Assembly (NCBI GenBank): GCA_002392705.1
Contig: DGHP01000162.1
Span: 1 to 11,115 of the forward strand
Length of the DNA: 11,115 bases
Reading direction: 5' to 3'
Source of the DNA: Lachnospiraceae bacterium UBA3845
Lineage (GTDB): Bacteria; Bacillota; Clostridia; Lachnospirales; Lachnospiraceae
The position numbers and the translations under genes were made by a program. How positions within the stretch are numbered: the stretch's first letter is position 1; the number at the start of each line of letters is the position of its first letter. Below the pieces are notes generated by a model. The model saw nothing but the letters and a program-made list of their open reading frames with translations, searched no databases and had not been told where the DNA came from. Shown piece after piece: positions 1-5,898 of this stretch.

Positions 1-85
1 CATCCGCATGGGCAAGCCGCAGCGCACATGTTTCCGCGAAAGCGCTTTTCCCGCTCCCGCTGCCGCCCGTCACTGTAATAAACAT
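1..85 (-). CDS. cobU: CobU-like adenosylcobinamide kinase / guanylyltransferase, N-terminal fragment
   Basis: Only the first 28 codons are present; the gene runs off the left edge. The protein begins MFITVTGGSGSGKSAFAE, with a P-loop (GGSGSGKS, residues 7-14) directly after a short first beta strand and followed by AFAE. This GGxxSGKSxxAE start is typical of CobU/CobP, the enzyme that phosphorylates adenosylcobinamide and then transfers GMP to it in cobalamin salvage and synthesis. The ATG at 85 has GAGGG (93-97) seven bases upstream, and that ribosome binding site overlaps the cysA stop codon (96-98). The gene is therefore probably translationally coupled to cysA and last, or next, in the sulfate operon. 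Other small P-loop kinases cannot be excluded from 28 residues. Confidence 0.7.
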   Translation of the reverse strand, partial: MFITVTGGSGSGKSAFAETCALRLAHAD

Positions 86-95
86 GGTTATTCCC

Positions 96-1160
96 TCAGA
101 AGGTTATGATCTCATGTCCGATCAGATTCTGGTTCTTTAAAAGATGGGCATTCTTCTCATCGCATTCATACAGGCGGTAAAGAATCACCCGCATCTTCTC
201 CCCGATCTCGACAGGCCTTCGCTCCAGAGAACGATGAGTCTTCAGGGGGATTCCCTTTACGTCCAGCGTCACCTCCAGATGGTCTCCCTGGAAAGTAATA
301 TCAGTGATGATTCCTACCTCGGAATAATCAATAATATCACGGAACTTGCGGTTGTCGTCCTTGAAGGCCTCCACGAATTCCGGCCGGATGATGGCCTCTT
401 TATAAGTCCCGTTCTCAAAGCCCGAGAAGCGCTGGTAATCCCGGATCCGCATCGACTGGCCGATAAAGGTGGCGACAAAAGGCGTCTGCGGGTTTTTGTA
501 GATTTCCAGAGGAGCTCCGGTCTGTTCCACCCGGCCCGCGTTGGTTACGATGATCTGGTCGGCAACCTCCACCGCCTCGTTCTGGTCGTGGGTCACGAAA
601 ATGCTGGTAATGCCGACCTTATGAATCATCTCCTTCAGCCAGCTGCGCAGCTCCTGCCGGATCTTGGCGTCGATCGCGGCGAAGGGCTCATCCAGGAGCA
701 GGAGCCCCGGTTCCGGCGCCAGAGCTCTGGCAAAGGCAACCCTCTGTCTCTGCCCTCCGGACAGCTGGTCCGGATAGCGCTTTTCAAGGCCGCTGAGCCC
801 GGTTAAGGCAATCAGTTCCTTCACCCGCTTTTTTACTTTATCCTTCGGCGCCTTCTTCACATTCAGGCCGAACGCGATATTGTCCTGCACTGTCATATAG
901 CGGAACAGGGCATAATTCTGGAACACGAATCCGATTCCGCGGTCCGACGCGGGCACATCATTGACCCGCTTTCCGTCGATCAGGATATCTCCCGCGTCCG
1001 GGGACTCTAGTCCCGCGATCATGCGCAGGATCGTCGTCTTTCCGCTTCCGCTGGGGCCCAGGAGCGCCGCAAGCTCGCCCTTTTCGATACCGAAACAGAC
1101 ATCATCCGATGCCTTGAAATTGCCGAATGTTTTTGTGATATGGCGCAGTTCCACATACAT
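96..1160 (-). CDS. cysA: Sulfate/thiosulfate ABC transporter ATP-binding protein CysA
   Basis: Cytoplasmic ATPase that powers sulfate/thiosulfate import with the CysT/CysW permeases. Its 354 residues are close to the usual CysA length of about 350-365. Visible motifs are Walker A GPSGSGKT (35-42), Q-loop Q81 in FVFQNYALF, signature LSGGQRQR (133-140), Walker B LLLLDEP (153-159), a D-loop region AAIDA, and H-loop H191 in VTHDQ. After about residue 235 a regulatory C-terminal domain follows, as in the CysA/MalK group. The FVFQNYALFRYMTV stretch and the neighbouring permease and binding-protein genes favour CysA over other importers. The ATG at 1160 is preceded by GGAG and GGGAGG. Unlike the rest of the operon, the gene is separated from cysTW by 222 bp of structured sequence. 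The stop overlaps the ribosome binding site of the downstream cobU-like gene. Confidence 0.94.
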   Translation of the reverse strand: MYVELRHITKTFGNFKASDDVCFGIEKGELAALLGPSGSGKTTILRMIAGLESPDAGDILIDGKRVNDVPASDRGIGFVFQNYALFRYMTVQDNIAFGLNVKKAPKDKVKKRVKELIALTGLSGLEKRYPDQLSGGQRQRVAFARALAPEPGLLLLDEPFAAIDAKIRQELRSWLKEMIHKVGITSIFVTHDQNEAVEVADQIIVTNAGRVEQTGAPLEIYKNPQTPFVATFIGQSMRIRDYQRFSGFENGTYKEAIIRPEFVEAFKDDNRKFRDIIDYSEVGIITDITFQGDHLEVTLDVKGIPLKTHRSLERRPVEIGEKMRVILYRLYECDEKNAHLLKNQNLIGHEIITF

Positions 1161-1197
1161 ATGATACTCCGAACCTCCCTGTTATCTTCTGAAAGCT

Positions 1198-1284
1198 GCG
1201 TGCCCCGCCTCCTGCAAGCCGAGCCGGAACCGGATGATTCCTTCCGGCCGCCGATGAGCGTGCCCCGCCTCCTGCGGGCCGGGC
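1198..1284. repeat. 27-nt imperfect direct repeat, two copies, 60-nt period
   Basis: Copies lie at 1198-1224 and 1258-1284. The first 18 bases (GCGTGCCCCGCCTCCTGC) are identical and the remaining nine differ by three A-to-G changes, giving 24 of 27 matches. On the operon strand each copy presents AGGAGGCGGGG, a Shine-Dalgarno-like sequence with no start codon at a useful distance. The second copy can also fold locally, with CCCGC pairing to GCGGG around CTCCT. Confidence 0.8.
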
Positions 1285-1328
1285 GTTGCGATTCACGGTC
1301 CTCCACATATCAGGCCATGAATCGCAAC
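1285..1328 (-). promoter_or_regulatory. Hairpin (11-bp stem) between cysTW and cysA
   Basis: GTTGCGATTCA (1285-1295) is the exact inverse complement of TGAATCGCAAC (1318-1328). The 22-nt loop can pair further through GG/CC after one mismatch, and GC-rich flanks could lengthen the base of the stem. There is no T-run on either side. It is better read as an mRNA processing, stabilising or attenuating structure than as a terminator. Confidence 0.55.
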
Positions 1329-1382
1329 GGCCGGGCGGCAGTTCATTTATCTCTGAATTCCTCTTCCTGCTCCCGGTCAGTC

Positions 1383-3212
1383 TCATTTCCCGGAACGGTG
1401 CTCCAGGATATTGCGGATAATCAGCACAATTACCGCAAGGATCACCAGGATCGAAGATACCGCAAACGCAGCCGTGATCGAATCCGCGGAGCCGGACAGG
1501 TACAGGGCATCGATCTCGAGCGGCAGAGTGAAGGTCTCCCCTCTTGTCTTCGAGAGGGCATTGACCGCACCGAACTCGCCGAGCGCCCTGGCCGCGCACA
1601 GGATAACCCCGTACAGGAGGGCCCATTTCATCTGCGGGAAGGTGATTTTACGGAAAATGGTAAAGCCCTTCGCTCCCATCAGAGCCGCCGCTTCCTCCTC
1701 ATCGCTGCCCTGTGCGTTGAGAACCGGGATCAGTTCCCGCGAGACAAAGGGAAATGTCACAAAAATCGTCGCAAGCACCACGCCCGGTATTGCAAAAACG
1801 ATACGGATATCCGTTCCGAAACGGGCATTGAAGCTCTCGATCAGCGGCCAGGCCCATCCGAGCCTGCCGAAGGTCATAATAAAGGCAAGGCCTGCGATTA
1901 CCGGCGAGATCGAAAACGGAATATCGATCAGCGTTGTCAGAAGCTGCTTACCCCTGAACTGGAACCTGGTCAGAAGCCAGGAAGCCATAATGCCGAAAAA
2001 AGTATTGACTGCCACGGCGATCGCCGTCGCGATCAGCGTAACTTTCAGGGCTGAAAGAACTGTTTCTGTCCTGAGAGATGCCAGATAGAAGGAAAAGCCT
2101 CTGGCCAGGGAATTCCGGATCACGGAAATCAGGGGCAGAACCAGCATCAATATCAGAAACAGGGCCGAGACCGCTATCAGGAATCTCCTGGCCCCCCTGC
2201 TCTCCCGTTCCTTGCGGAAAGCAGAAGTCACACCGCCTTCAAGGGCCACGGTGGAACTGCCGCCTCCGGTGCGCTTTGCCTGGCGGATCTGGATAATATT
2301 CAGAAACAGAAGAATCAGGAAGGACAGAATCAGCAGCACCAGAGCGATCGCTGCCGCTGAATCATAGTCCGTATAGTTCAGCTTCTGCATGATGACGTAG
2401 GAGACAACCTGGGTATGCTGCCGTACATTATTACCGGAAATATAGATGACGCTGCCGTATTCTCCGACCCCTCTTGCAAAAGCGAGCCCGAAGCCCGTCA
2501 GGACGGCCGGCATCAGTTCCGGCACAATCACCTTCCGCATGGTCATCATCCTGGACGCGCCCAGGATTCCGGCTGCCTCCTCAAACTGTGGATCCAGCTT
2601 CTCGAGCACCGGCTGTATGGCACGCACCGAAAATGGAATCCCGATAAAAACCAGAGCCAGCGTGATACCGGCATGCGTATAGGAAACCCGGATTCCGATC
2701 TTTGCGAGCGCCGCTCCGATCAGGCCCGTATCAGAATACATTTTCGACAGGGTAATGCCGGCTACCGCAGTGGGCAGGGCAAAGGGAAGCTCGATCAGTC
2801 CGTCCAGGATCCGTCGTCCGGGAAAATCGTAGCGGACCAGGACCCAGGCAAGAATCAGGCCCATCACGGAATTGATCAGAGCTGCCAGCGCAGAGCTGAC
2901 AATACTGGTCCGGAAGGCATACAGAACTGCCTTCTGGCTGATCACTGTCCAGAAGGTCTGAGGGGACAGATGGAAGGCGTAACCCAGAATGGAAGCCAGC
3001 GGAATCAGGATCAGGATCGACAGCATCGTCACCGTGACCCCCATCGAGAGGCCGAATCCCGGTATGACGTGTCCTTTGCGGTGACCGGATCCCTTTCCGC
3101 TTTCGATCGCCTCACGTTCCTGATCCGAACCCGGTTCCAGGGCGTTCCCGTCAGCGCTGCCGCCAGCCTGAACGCCCTGCTGTATTGTTCTTGCAGTATC
3201 TCCTGCAGTCAT
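1383..3212 (-). CDS. Fused sulfate ABC transporter permease CysT-CysW
   Basis: One uninterrupted 609-residue reading frame encodes both inner-membrane permeases of the sulfate importer, which are normally two proteins of about 270-290 residues. Residues 1-50 are a hydrophilic, low-complexity N-terminal extension. About 50-310 is a CysT-like unit: VIPGFGLSMG opening, RYDFPGRRILD, then the EAA loop from residue 211 (EEAAGILGAS). Residues 310-343 form a basic, glycine/serine-rich linker. About 344-609 is a CysW-like unit with ARRFLIAVSALF, the WLLTRFQFRGK stretch and a second EAA loop from 506 (EEAAALMGAK). Each half has about six hydrophobic segments. The EAA loops should contact the CysA dimer. 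The ATG at 3212 has AAGGAG (3221-3226) eight bases upstream, and the sbp stop is 15 bp away. The start is therefore well supported despite the long N-terminus. Assignment to the sulfate family is firm; sulfate versus thiosulfate preference cannot be read from the sequence. Confidence 0.92.
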   Translation of the reverse strand: MTAGDTARTIQQGVQAGGSADGNALEPGSDQEREAIESGKGSGHRKGHVIPGFGLSMGVTVTMLSILILIPLASILGYAFHLSPQTFWTVISQKAVLYAFRTSIVSSALAALINSVMGLILAWVLVRYDFPGRRILDGLIELPFALPTAVAGITLSKMYSDTGLIGAALAKIGIRVSYTHAGITLALVFIGIPFSVRAIQPVLEKLDPQFEEAAGILGASRMMTMRKVIVPELMPAVLTGFGLAFARGVGEYGSVIYISGNNVRQHTQVVSYVIMQKLNYTDYDSAAAIALVLLILSFLILLFLNIIQIRQAKRTGGGSSTVALEGGVTSAFRKERESRGARRFLIAVSALFLILMLVLPLISVIRNSLARGFSFYLASLRTETVLSALKVTLIATAIAVAVNTFFGIMASWLLTRFQFRGKQLLTTLIDIPFSISPVIAGLAFIMTFGRLGWAWPLIESFNARFGTDIRIVFAIPGVVLATIFVTFPFVSRELIPVLNAQGSDEEEAAALMGAKGFTIFRKITFPQMKWALLYGVILCAARALGEFGAVNALSKTRGETFTLPLEIDALYLSGSADSITAAFAVSSILVILAVIVLIIRNILEHRSGK

Positions 3213-3227
3213 AAAGCAGACTCCTTC

Positions 3228-4232
3228 TTAAAATCCGTAAATCTCGTCAAAAAGGGCGCCGTCCACAAAGTAGGTCATGTATGCTTCGTTCCAGCCGCCG
3301 AAATCATCGATTGTGCAAAGGTCCATGTCCAGATCAAATGTATCGGCAAATTCCTGCAGGATCGCTTCATTGCTCGGACGATAGCCGTACTCGCCGATCA
3401 GCCTCTGGGCTTCATCCGAATAGAGGTAAGCCAGATAATCATGGGCCGCTTCCTGTGTACCGTTCCGGTCCGCGTTCTCATCCACGATCGCTACGGAAGG
3501 CTGCGCCAGGATTGATACGGAAGGAGAAACTATTTCATATTTGTCCGGATATTCCTTCACGGTCGCGAGGGCTTCATTCTCCCAGGCGATCAGCACATCG
3601 CCCTGGCCGTTCTCCACAAAAGTCGTGGTCGCGCCGCGCGCGCCGGAATCCATAACCGTCACATTGGCGTAGAGTGCTGTCATAAAATCAATGATCTTCT
3701 CCTCGTCCCCGCCGAATTCCTTGTCCGCCCAGTACCAGGCCGCAAGGAAATTCCAGCAGGCGCCGCCGCTTGACTTTGGATCCGGAGTAATGATCTCAAC
3801 ACCCTCTTGAATCAGATCATTCCAGTCATGCAGTTCCTTCTCATTGCCGCTCCTGACCAGGAAAACAATCGTTGACGTATAGGGGGAGGAATGACCTTCA
3901 AACTCATCGATCCAGCCGCTCTCGATCAGGCCGGCGTTCTCCACCAGGGTGATATCATGCTCCAGAGCCAGCGTCACCACGTCCGCATCCGCACCCTCGA
4001 TGACGGATCTTGCCTGCGATCCCGAGCCGCCGTGGGACTGGATCACGTCCGCTTCCAGCCCGGTCTCCTCCTTGTAATGGCTTTCAAAGAGTTCATTATA
4101 AGCCGCATACAGCTCACGGGTCGGGTCATAGGATACATTTGTAAGGGTTACATCCGCCGCGAAAGCGCTTCCTGCCATCAACACCGCACCCGCGATCCCC
4201 GCTGCGGCTGCTCTTCTGATCATCTTTTTCAT
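3228..4232 (-). CDS. sbp: Sulfate-binding protein (Sbp/CysP family), periplasmic/extracellular
   Basis: Solute-binding component that captures sulfate (or thiosulfate) outside the membrane and delivers it to CysTW. The 334 residues show the family hallmarks in order: SYDPTRELY (34-42), QSHGGSGSQA (65-74), ADVVTLAL (83-90), PYTSTIVFLVR (117-127), SSGGACW (154-160), DSGARG (195-200), IAWENEA (215-221) and GYRPS (283-287). The N-terminus MKKMIRR plus a hydrophobic run ending SAFA is a signal peptide, cut probably after residue 25. No cysteine lies near the cleavage site, so this is not a lipoprotein by sequence, which is unusual for a Gram-positive importer. In enterobacterial Sbp the segment reads GGARW; here it is GGACW. 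The start at 4232 has AAAGGAG seven bases upstream. This is the first gene of the operon and is divergent from lysR. Confidence 0.95.
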   Translation of the reverse strand: MKKMIRRAAAAGIAGAVLMAGSAFAADVTLTNVSYDPTRELYAAYNELFESHYKEETGLEADVIQSHGGSGSQARSVIEGADADVVTLALEHDITLVENAGLIESGWIDEFEGHSSPYTSTIVFLVRSGNEKELHDWNDLIQEGVEIITPDPKSSGGACWNFLAAWYWADKEFGGDEEKIIDFMTALYANVTVMDSGARGATTTFVENGQGDVLIAWENEALATVKEYPDKYEIVSPSVSILAQPSVAIVDENADRNGTQEAAHDYLAYLYSDEAQRLIGEYGYRPSNEAILQEFADTFDLDMDLCTIDDFGGWNEAYMTYFVDGALFDEIYGF

Positions 4233-4249
4233 TTTCTGACTCCTTTCCC

Positions 4250-4267
4250 CTGCCGGTCCGCCGGCAG
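4250..4267. promoter_or_regulatory. Palindrome at the 5' end of the sbp transcript
   Basis: CTGCCGG (4250-4256), TCCG, CCGGCAG (4261-4267) is a 7-bp perfect stem with a 4-nt loop. It lies between the sbp -10 box (4271-4276) and the ribosome binding site, at the expected transcript start. It could be an mRNA 5' stabiliser or an operator; nothing distinguishes these. Confidence 0.45.
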
Positions 4268-4270
4268 CTG

Positions 4271-4299
4271 ATTATAAAACGATCGCCTCTTCTCCCGAA
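4271..4299 (-). promoter_or_regulatory. Promoter of the sbp-cysTW-cysA operon
   Basis: A perfect TATAAT lies on the minus strand at 4276-4271. The hexamer 17 bp upstream (TTCGGG, 4299-4294) is a poor -35. A perfect -10 with a weak -35 suits a promoter that needs an activator, consistent with the divergent LysR gene. The predicted start is near 4264, giving a leader of about 30 nt. Confidence 0.5.
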
Positions 4300-4413
4300 G
4301 TTCAGTCACTTGTATTTTTTTCTGTTTGAATAATTGGATCTTAATGATTTCCAGATGAATTTACAAGGGAAAATGCTGATTTTCTGCTGATATTGTGATA
4401 TGATTCAGAATAT

Positions 4414-4443
4414 ATGACGGCAGACAGATAAGTAATTTATTAT
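4414..4443 (+). promoter_or_regulatory. Candidate lysR promoter
   Basis: ATGACG (4414-4419), an 18-bp spacer and TATTAT (4438-4443) match the sigma-A consensus at 4 and 5 of 6 positions. An alternative is an extended -10, TGATATGAT (4396-4404), without a clear -35. Either would give a long leader of about 235-275 nt containing the 62-bp-spaced repeats. Confidence 0.35.
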
Positions 4444-4467
4444 GATTAAAGCATCAATCATCCTGCG

Positions 4468-4578
4468 GCGCGGCAAAGGCCCCTCAATCGCCTGATTTAC
4501 CAGCGGCTGTATCATCGCTTCTGATCCGGGCGCGGCATAGGCTCCTCAATCGCCTGACTTATCAGCGGCTGTATCATC
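4468..4578. repeat. Imperfect direct repeat, two 49-bp copies, 62-bp period
   Basis: Copies at 4468-4516 and 4530-4578 match at 45 of 49 positions; both end CAGCGGCTGTATCATC and contain CCTCAATCGCCTGA. The second copy contains the small palindrome CTGA-CTTA-TCAG. They lie upstream of lysR, probably within its leader, or between the two divergent promoters and the gene. They may be regulator binding sites, repeated RNA structures, or a simple local duplication. Confidence 0.85.
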
Positions 4579-4686
4579 AGTTCTGTCCTTACTGGCCGGC
4601 ACAGGGTGCATACAGGCTTTTCGGCAGCACGTATACGGCCCCGTACACAGCCCGGTCTGTGCAGGTTCAGGAAAGGAAGGTTTCCC

Positions 4687-5574
4687 ATGTCACCCAGAAT
4701 TCTTCAGATTTTTGTCATGGTCTACCGGGAGGAAAGCATCAGCAGGGCCGCCCGCAGGCTGAATATGAGCCAGCCCGCCGTAAGCTCCGCCATCCGCACG
4801 ATCGAGAACCGCTACCATATCCAGCTTTTCGGGAGGAAAGGCCGCGGAATCCGCAGGACGCCTGACGCGGACAGACTCTTTGAATACGCTTCCCATATCG
4901 TCGCCCTCTACAGCCAGATGGATCAGGACCTGGCTGAAGGAAACACGGATATCCCGGTCCGCATCGGATCCAGCATCAGTATCGGCGCCTGCCTGCTCCC
5001 GCAGTGCATCCGGGATTACATGGAATGCTTTGGCGCCTCCATGCCCTTTCTGGAGATCAACAGTTCCGACATCATAGAAAAAAAGATCCTGGAGAACCGC
5101 CTGGACTTCGCCATGATCGAAGGAAACGTACACTCGGACGCGATCCTGTCAGAACCCCTGATTGACGACCACCTTTCTCTCATCTGCAGCCCGCTCCATC
5201 CTCTGGCCGGAAAAAAGACCGTCTCACTGGATGACCTCGCGGAGCAGACCTTCCTGCTCAGAGAGAAGAACTCCGGTACCCGGGAGCTTGCCCAGTCCAC
5301 GCTCATGATGCATGACTTCCTGCTCCGGCCGCGCCTGGAGAGCACCAGCACTGTAGCCATCATCAACGCTGTCCGTCAGAACCTGGGGCTCTCCATCCTC
5401 CCCTGCCGTATGCTCACCCAGTATTTCGAGGATGGTTCCCTGGTGGAGCTCAGCATCCGCGGGATCCGTTTTCTCAGAAAATACTCCATCATCTACCACC
5501 AGAACAAATACCTGAGCCCCGACCTCAGCCGGACCATTGATTTCTTCCGCGAATCTATCCGAAGCCAGCAGTAA
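4687..5574 (+). CDS. LysR-family transcriptional regulator, CysL/YwfK-like
   Basis: DNA-binding regulator of 295 residues, the normal LysR length. The N-terminal winged helix-turn-helix covers roughly 1-60, with the recognition region at 17-36 (SISRAARRLNMSQPAVSSAI). The effector-binding domain begins near 90 (VRIGSSISIG). The segment FLLREKNSGTRE (189-200) resembles the CysL/YwfK and CysB-like branch that controls sulfur assimilation genes. The ATG at 4687 is chosen over upstream in-frame ATGs because AAGGAAGG sits six bases before it and the LysR homology starts there. The gene diverges from sbp, the usual layout for a LysR regulator and its target, so it probably activates the sulfate operon in response to a sulfur metabolite such as O-acetylserine or sulfide. 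Target and effector are inferences. Confidence 0.9.
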   Translation: MSPRILQIFVMVYREESISRAARRLNMSQPAVSSAIRTIENRYHIQLFGRKGRGIRRTPDADRLFEYASHIVALYSQMDQDLAEGNTDIPVRIGSSISIGACLLPQCIRDYMECFGASMPFLEINSSDIIEKKILENRLDFAMIEGNVHSDAILSEPLIDDHLSLICSPLHPLAGKKTVSLDDLAEQTFLLREKNSGTRELAQSTLMMHDFLLRPRLESTSTVAIINAVRQNLGLSILPCRMLTQYFEDGSLVELSIRGIRFLRKYSIIYHQNKYLSPDLSRTIDFFRESIRSQQ

Positions 5575-5682
5575 CAGCGATGCGCCTCAATGGATTACAG
5601 GTTCAAAGGAGGCAAAGGTCTGCGGAAAAATATAGTTGCTTTTTTGATCGCAGCATGATATATTTCTTTTGTAGCAATTCTT

Positions 5683-5688
5683 TATATA
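5683..5688 (+). promoter_or_regulatory. Possible -10 box for tRNA-Gly
   Basis: TATATA (overlapping TATAAG at 5685-5690) lies about 20 bp before the tRNA, the right distance for a short tRNA leader. No convincing -35 hexamer is present 16-18 bp upstream, so this is tentative. Otherwise the 134 bp between lysR and the tRNA hold nothing I can name. Confidence 0.3.
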
Positions 5689-5708
5689 AGGGATTGCGCA
5701 AGAAAGAT

Positions 5709-5779
5709 GCAGTTGTAGTTCATCGGTAGAACACCAGCTTCCCAAGCTGGGGAGGCGGGTTCGATTCCCGTCAGCTGCT
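5709..5779 (+). tRNA. tRNA-Gly (anticodon CCC)
   Basis: A full cloverleaf folds. The acceptor GCAGTTG (5709-5715) pairs with CAGCTGC (5772-5778), with one G-U. The D arm is GTTC/GAAC. The anticodon stem CCAGC/GCTGG encloses TTCCCAA, giving anticodon CCC at 5741-5743. The T arm has TTCGATT, and the discriminator base is T. CCA is not encoded and must be added after transcription. It reads GGG codons. The TAGTTCATCGGTAGAAC segment is typical of bacterial tRNA-Gly. It is a single tRNA, with no second tRNA before the terminator. Confidence 0.96.
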
Positions 5780-5790
5780 TTATCGAAAAG

Positions 5791-5832
5791 AACCGCTTAT
5801 TTACTGGAAGCCCAGTAGATAAGCGGTTTTTT
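5791..5832 (+). terminator. Rho-independent terminator of tRNA-Gly
   Basis: A 17-bp stem (5791-5807 with 5812-5828, one G-U pair) closes a 4-nt loop (AAGC) and runs into six T residues (5827-5832). It lies 12 bp after the tRNA. It may also act in reverse on the MATE operon, whose last stop is at 5899, although the T-tract on that strand is only CTTTTC. Confidence 0.92.
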
Positions 5833-5898
5833 ATGTGTCAGAATTTGACTGTATGCAGCCATACCTTTTGCCTTTAATCATGATGCGCCCTGCCGCAT

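Larger units (their letters stand above)
1161..1382 (-). promoter_or_regulatory. Structured cysTW-cysA intercistronic region
   Basis: A 222-bp gap inside an otherwise tight operon. On the minus-strand transcript it can form an 11-bp perfect hairpin (1285-1295 with 1318-1328, extendable by GG/CC inside the loop). It can also form a 7-bp hairpin (1223-1229 with 1242-1248). It carries a 27-nt direct repeat as well (separate entry). None of the hairpins is followed by a U-tract in the operon direction, so these are not intrinsic terminators. They could be RNA-processing or stability elements that set the ratio of ATPase to permease, or they could house an internal promoter; I see no convincing promoter boxes. 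No credible open reading frame with a well-placed ribosome binding site was found. Confidence 0.5.
4233..4686. other. Divergent sbp-lysR intergenic region (454 bp)
   Basis: No gene is seen here. The part next to sbp holds its promoter and a start-proximal palindrome. The centre (about 4305-4460) is AT-rich and contains the candidate lysR promoter and a TGCTGAT direct repeat (4374-4380 and 4385-4391). From 4468 the composition turns GC-rich with two 62-bp-spaced repeats. A short CACAG/CTGTG hairpin sits at about 4647-4662, just before the lysR ribosome binding site. No known riboswitch was recognised. Confidence 0.6.

Noticed and set aside
1102..1626. Minus-strand reading frame through the cysTW-cysA gap containing a repeated GGGARS peptide
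   Set aside because: It overlaps cysTW and cysA in another frame. Its only gap-internal start is a GTG three bases after GGAGG, and the repeated peptide simply reflects the 60-nt DNA repeat, which preserves every frame.
1140..3515. Long plus-strand frames opposite the sulfate operon (for example 1140-2054 and 2415-3515)
   Set aside because: They are antisense shadows of strongly conserved cysTW, cysA and sbp. Their proteins are rich in R, Q and H with no recognisable domain and no ribosome binding site.
4468..4578. CRISPR array
   Set aside because: There are only two copies, with a 49-bp repeat and a 13-bp gap, and no cas genes. The geometry does not fit.
4440..4686. Riboswitch or T-box in the lysR leader
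   Set aside because: No SAM, cobalamin or T-box core motif (such as the T-box TGGNACC) could be found; only direct repeats and a 5-bp stem are visible.
5584..5653. Terminator of lysR between lysR and the tRNA
   Set aside because: GCCTC/GAGGC (5584-5588 with 5609-5613) has a 20-nt loop and no T-run, and the CTGCG/CGCAG stem around the T-run is weak and bulged. Neither is convincing.
5709..5832. tRNA-Gly as an integration (att) site of a mobile element
   Set aside because: No integrase, transposase or direct repeat of the tRNA 3' end is visible in the window.
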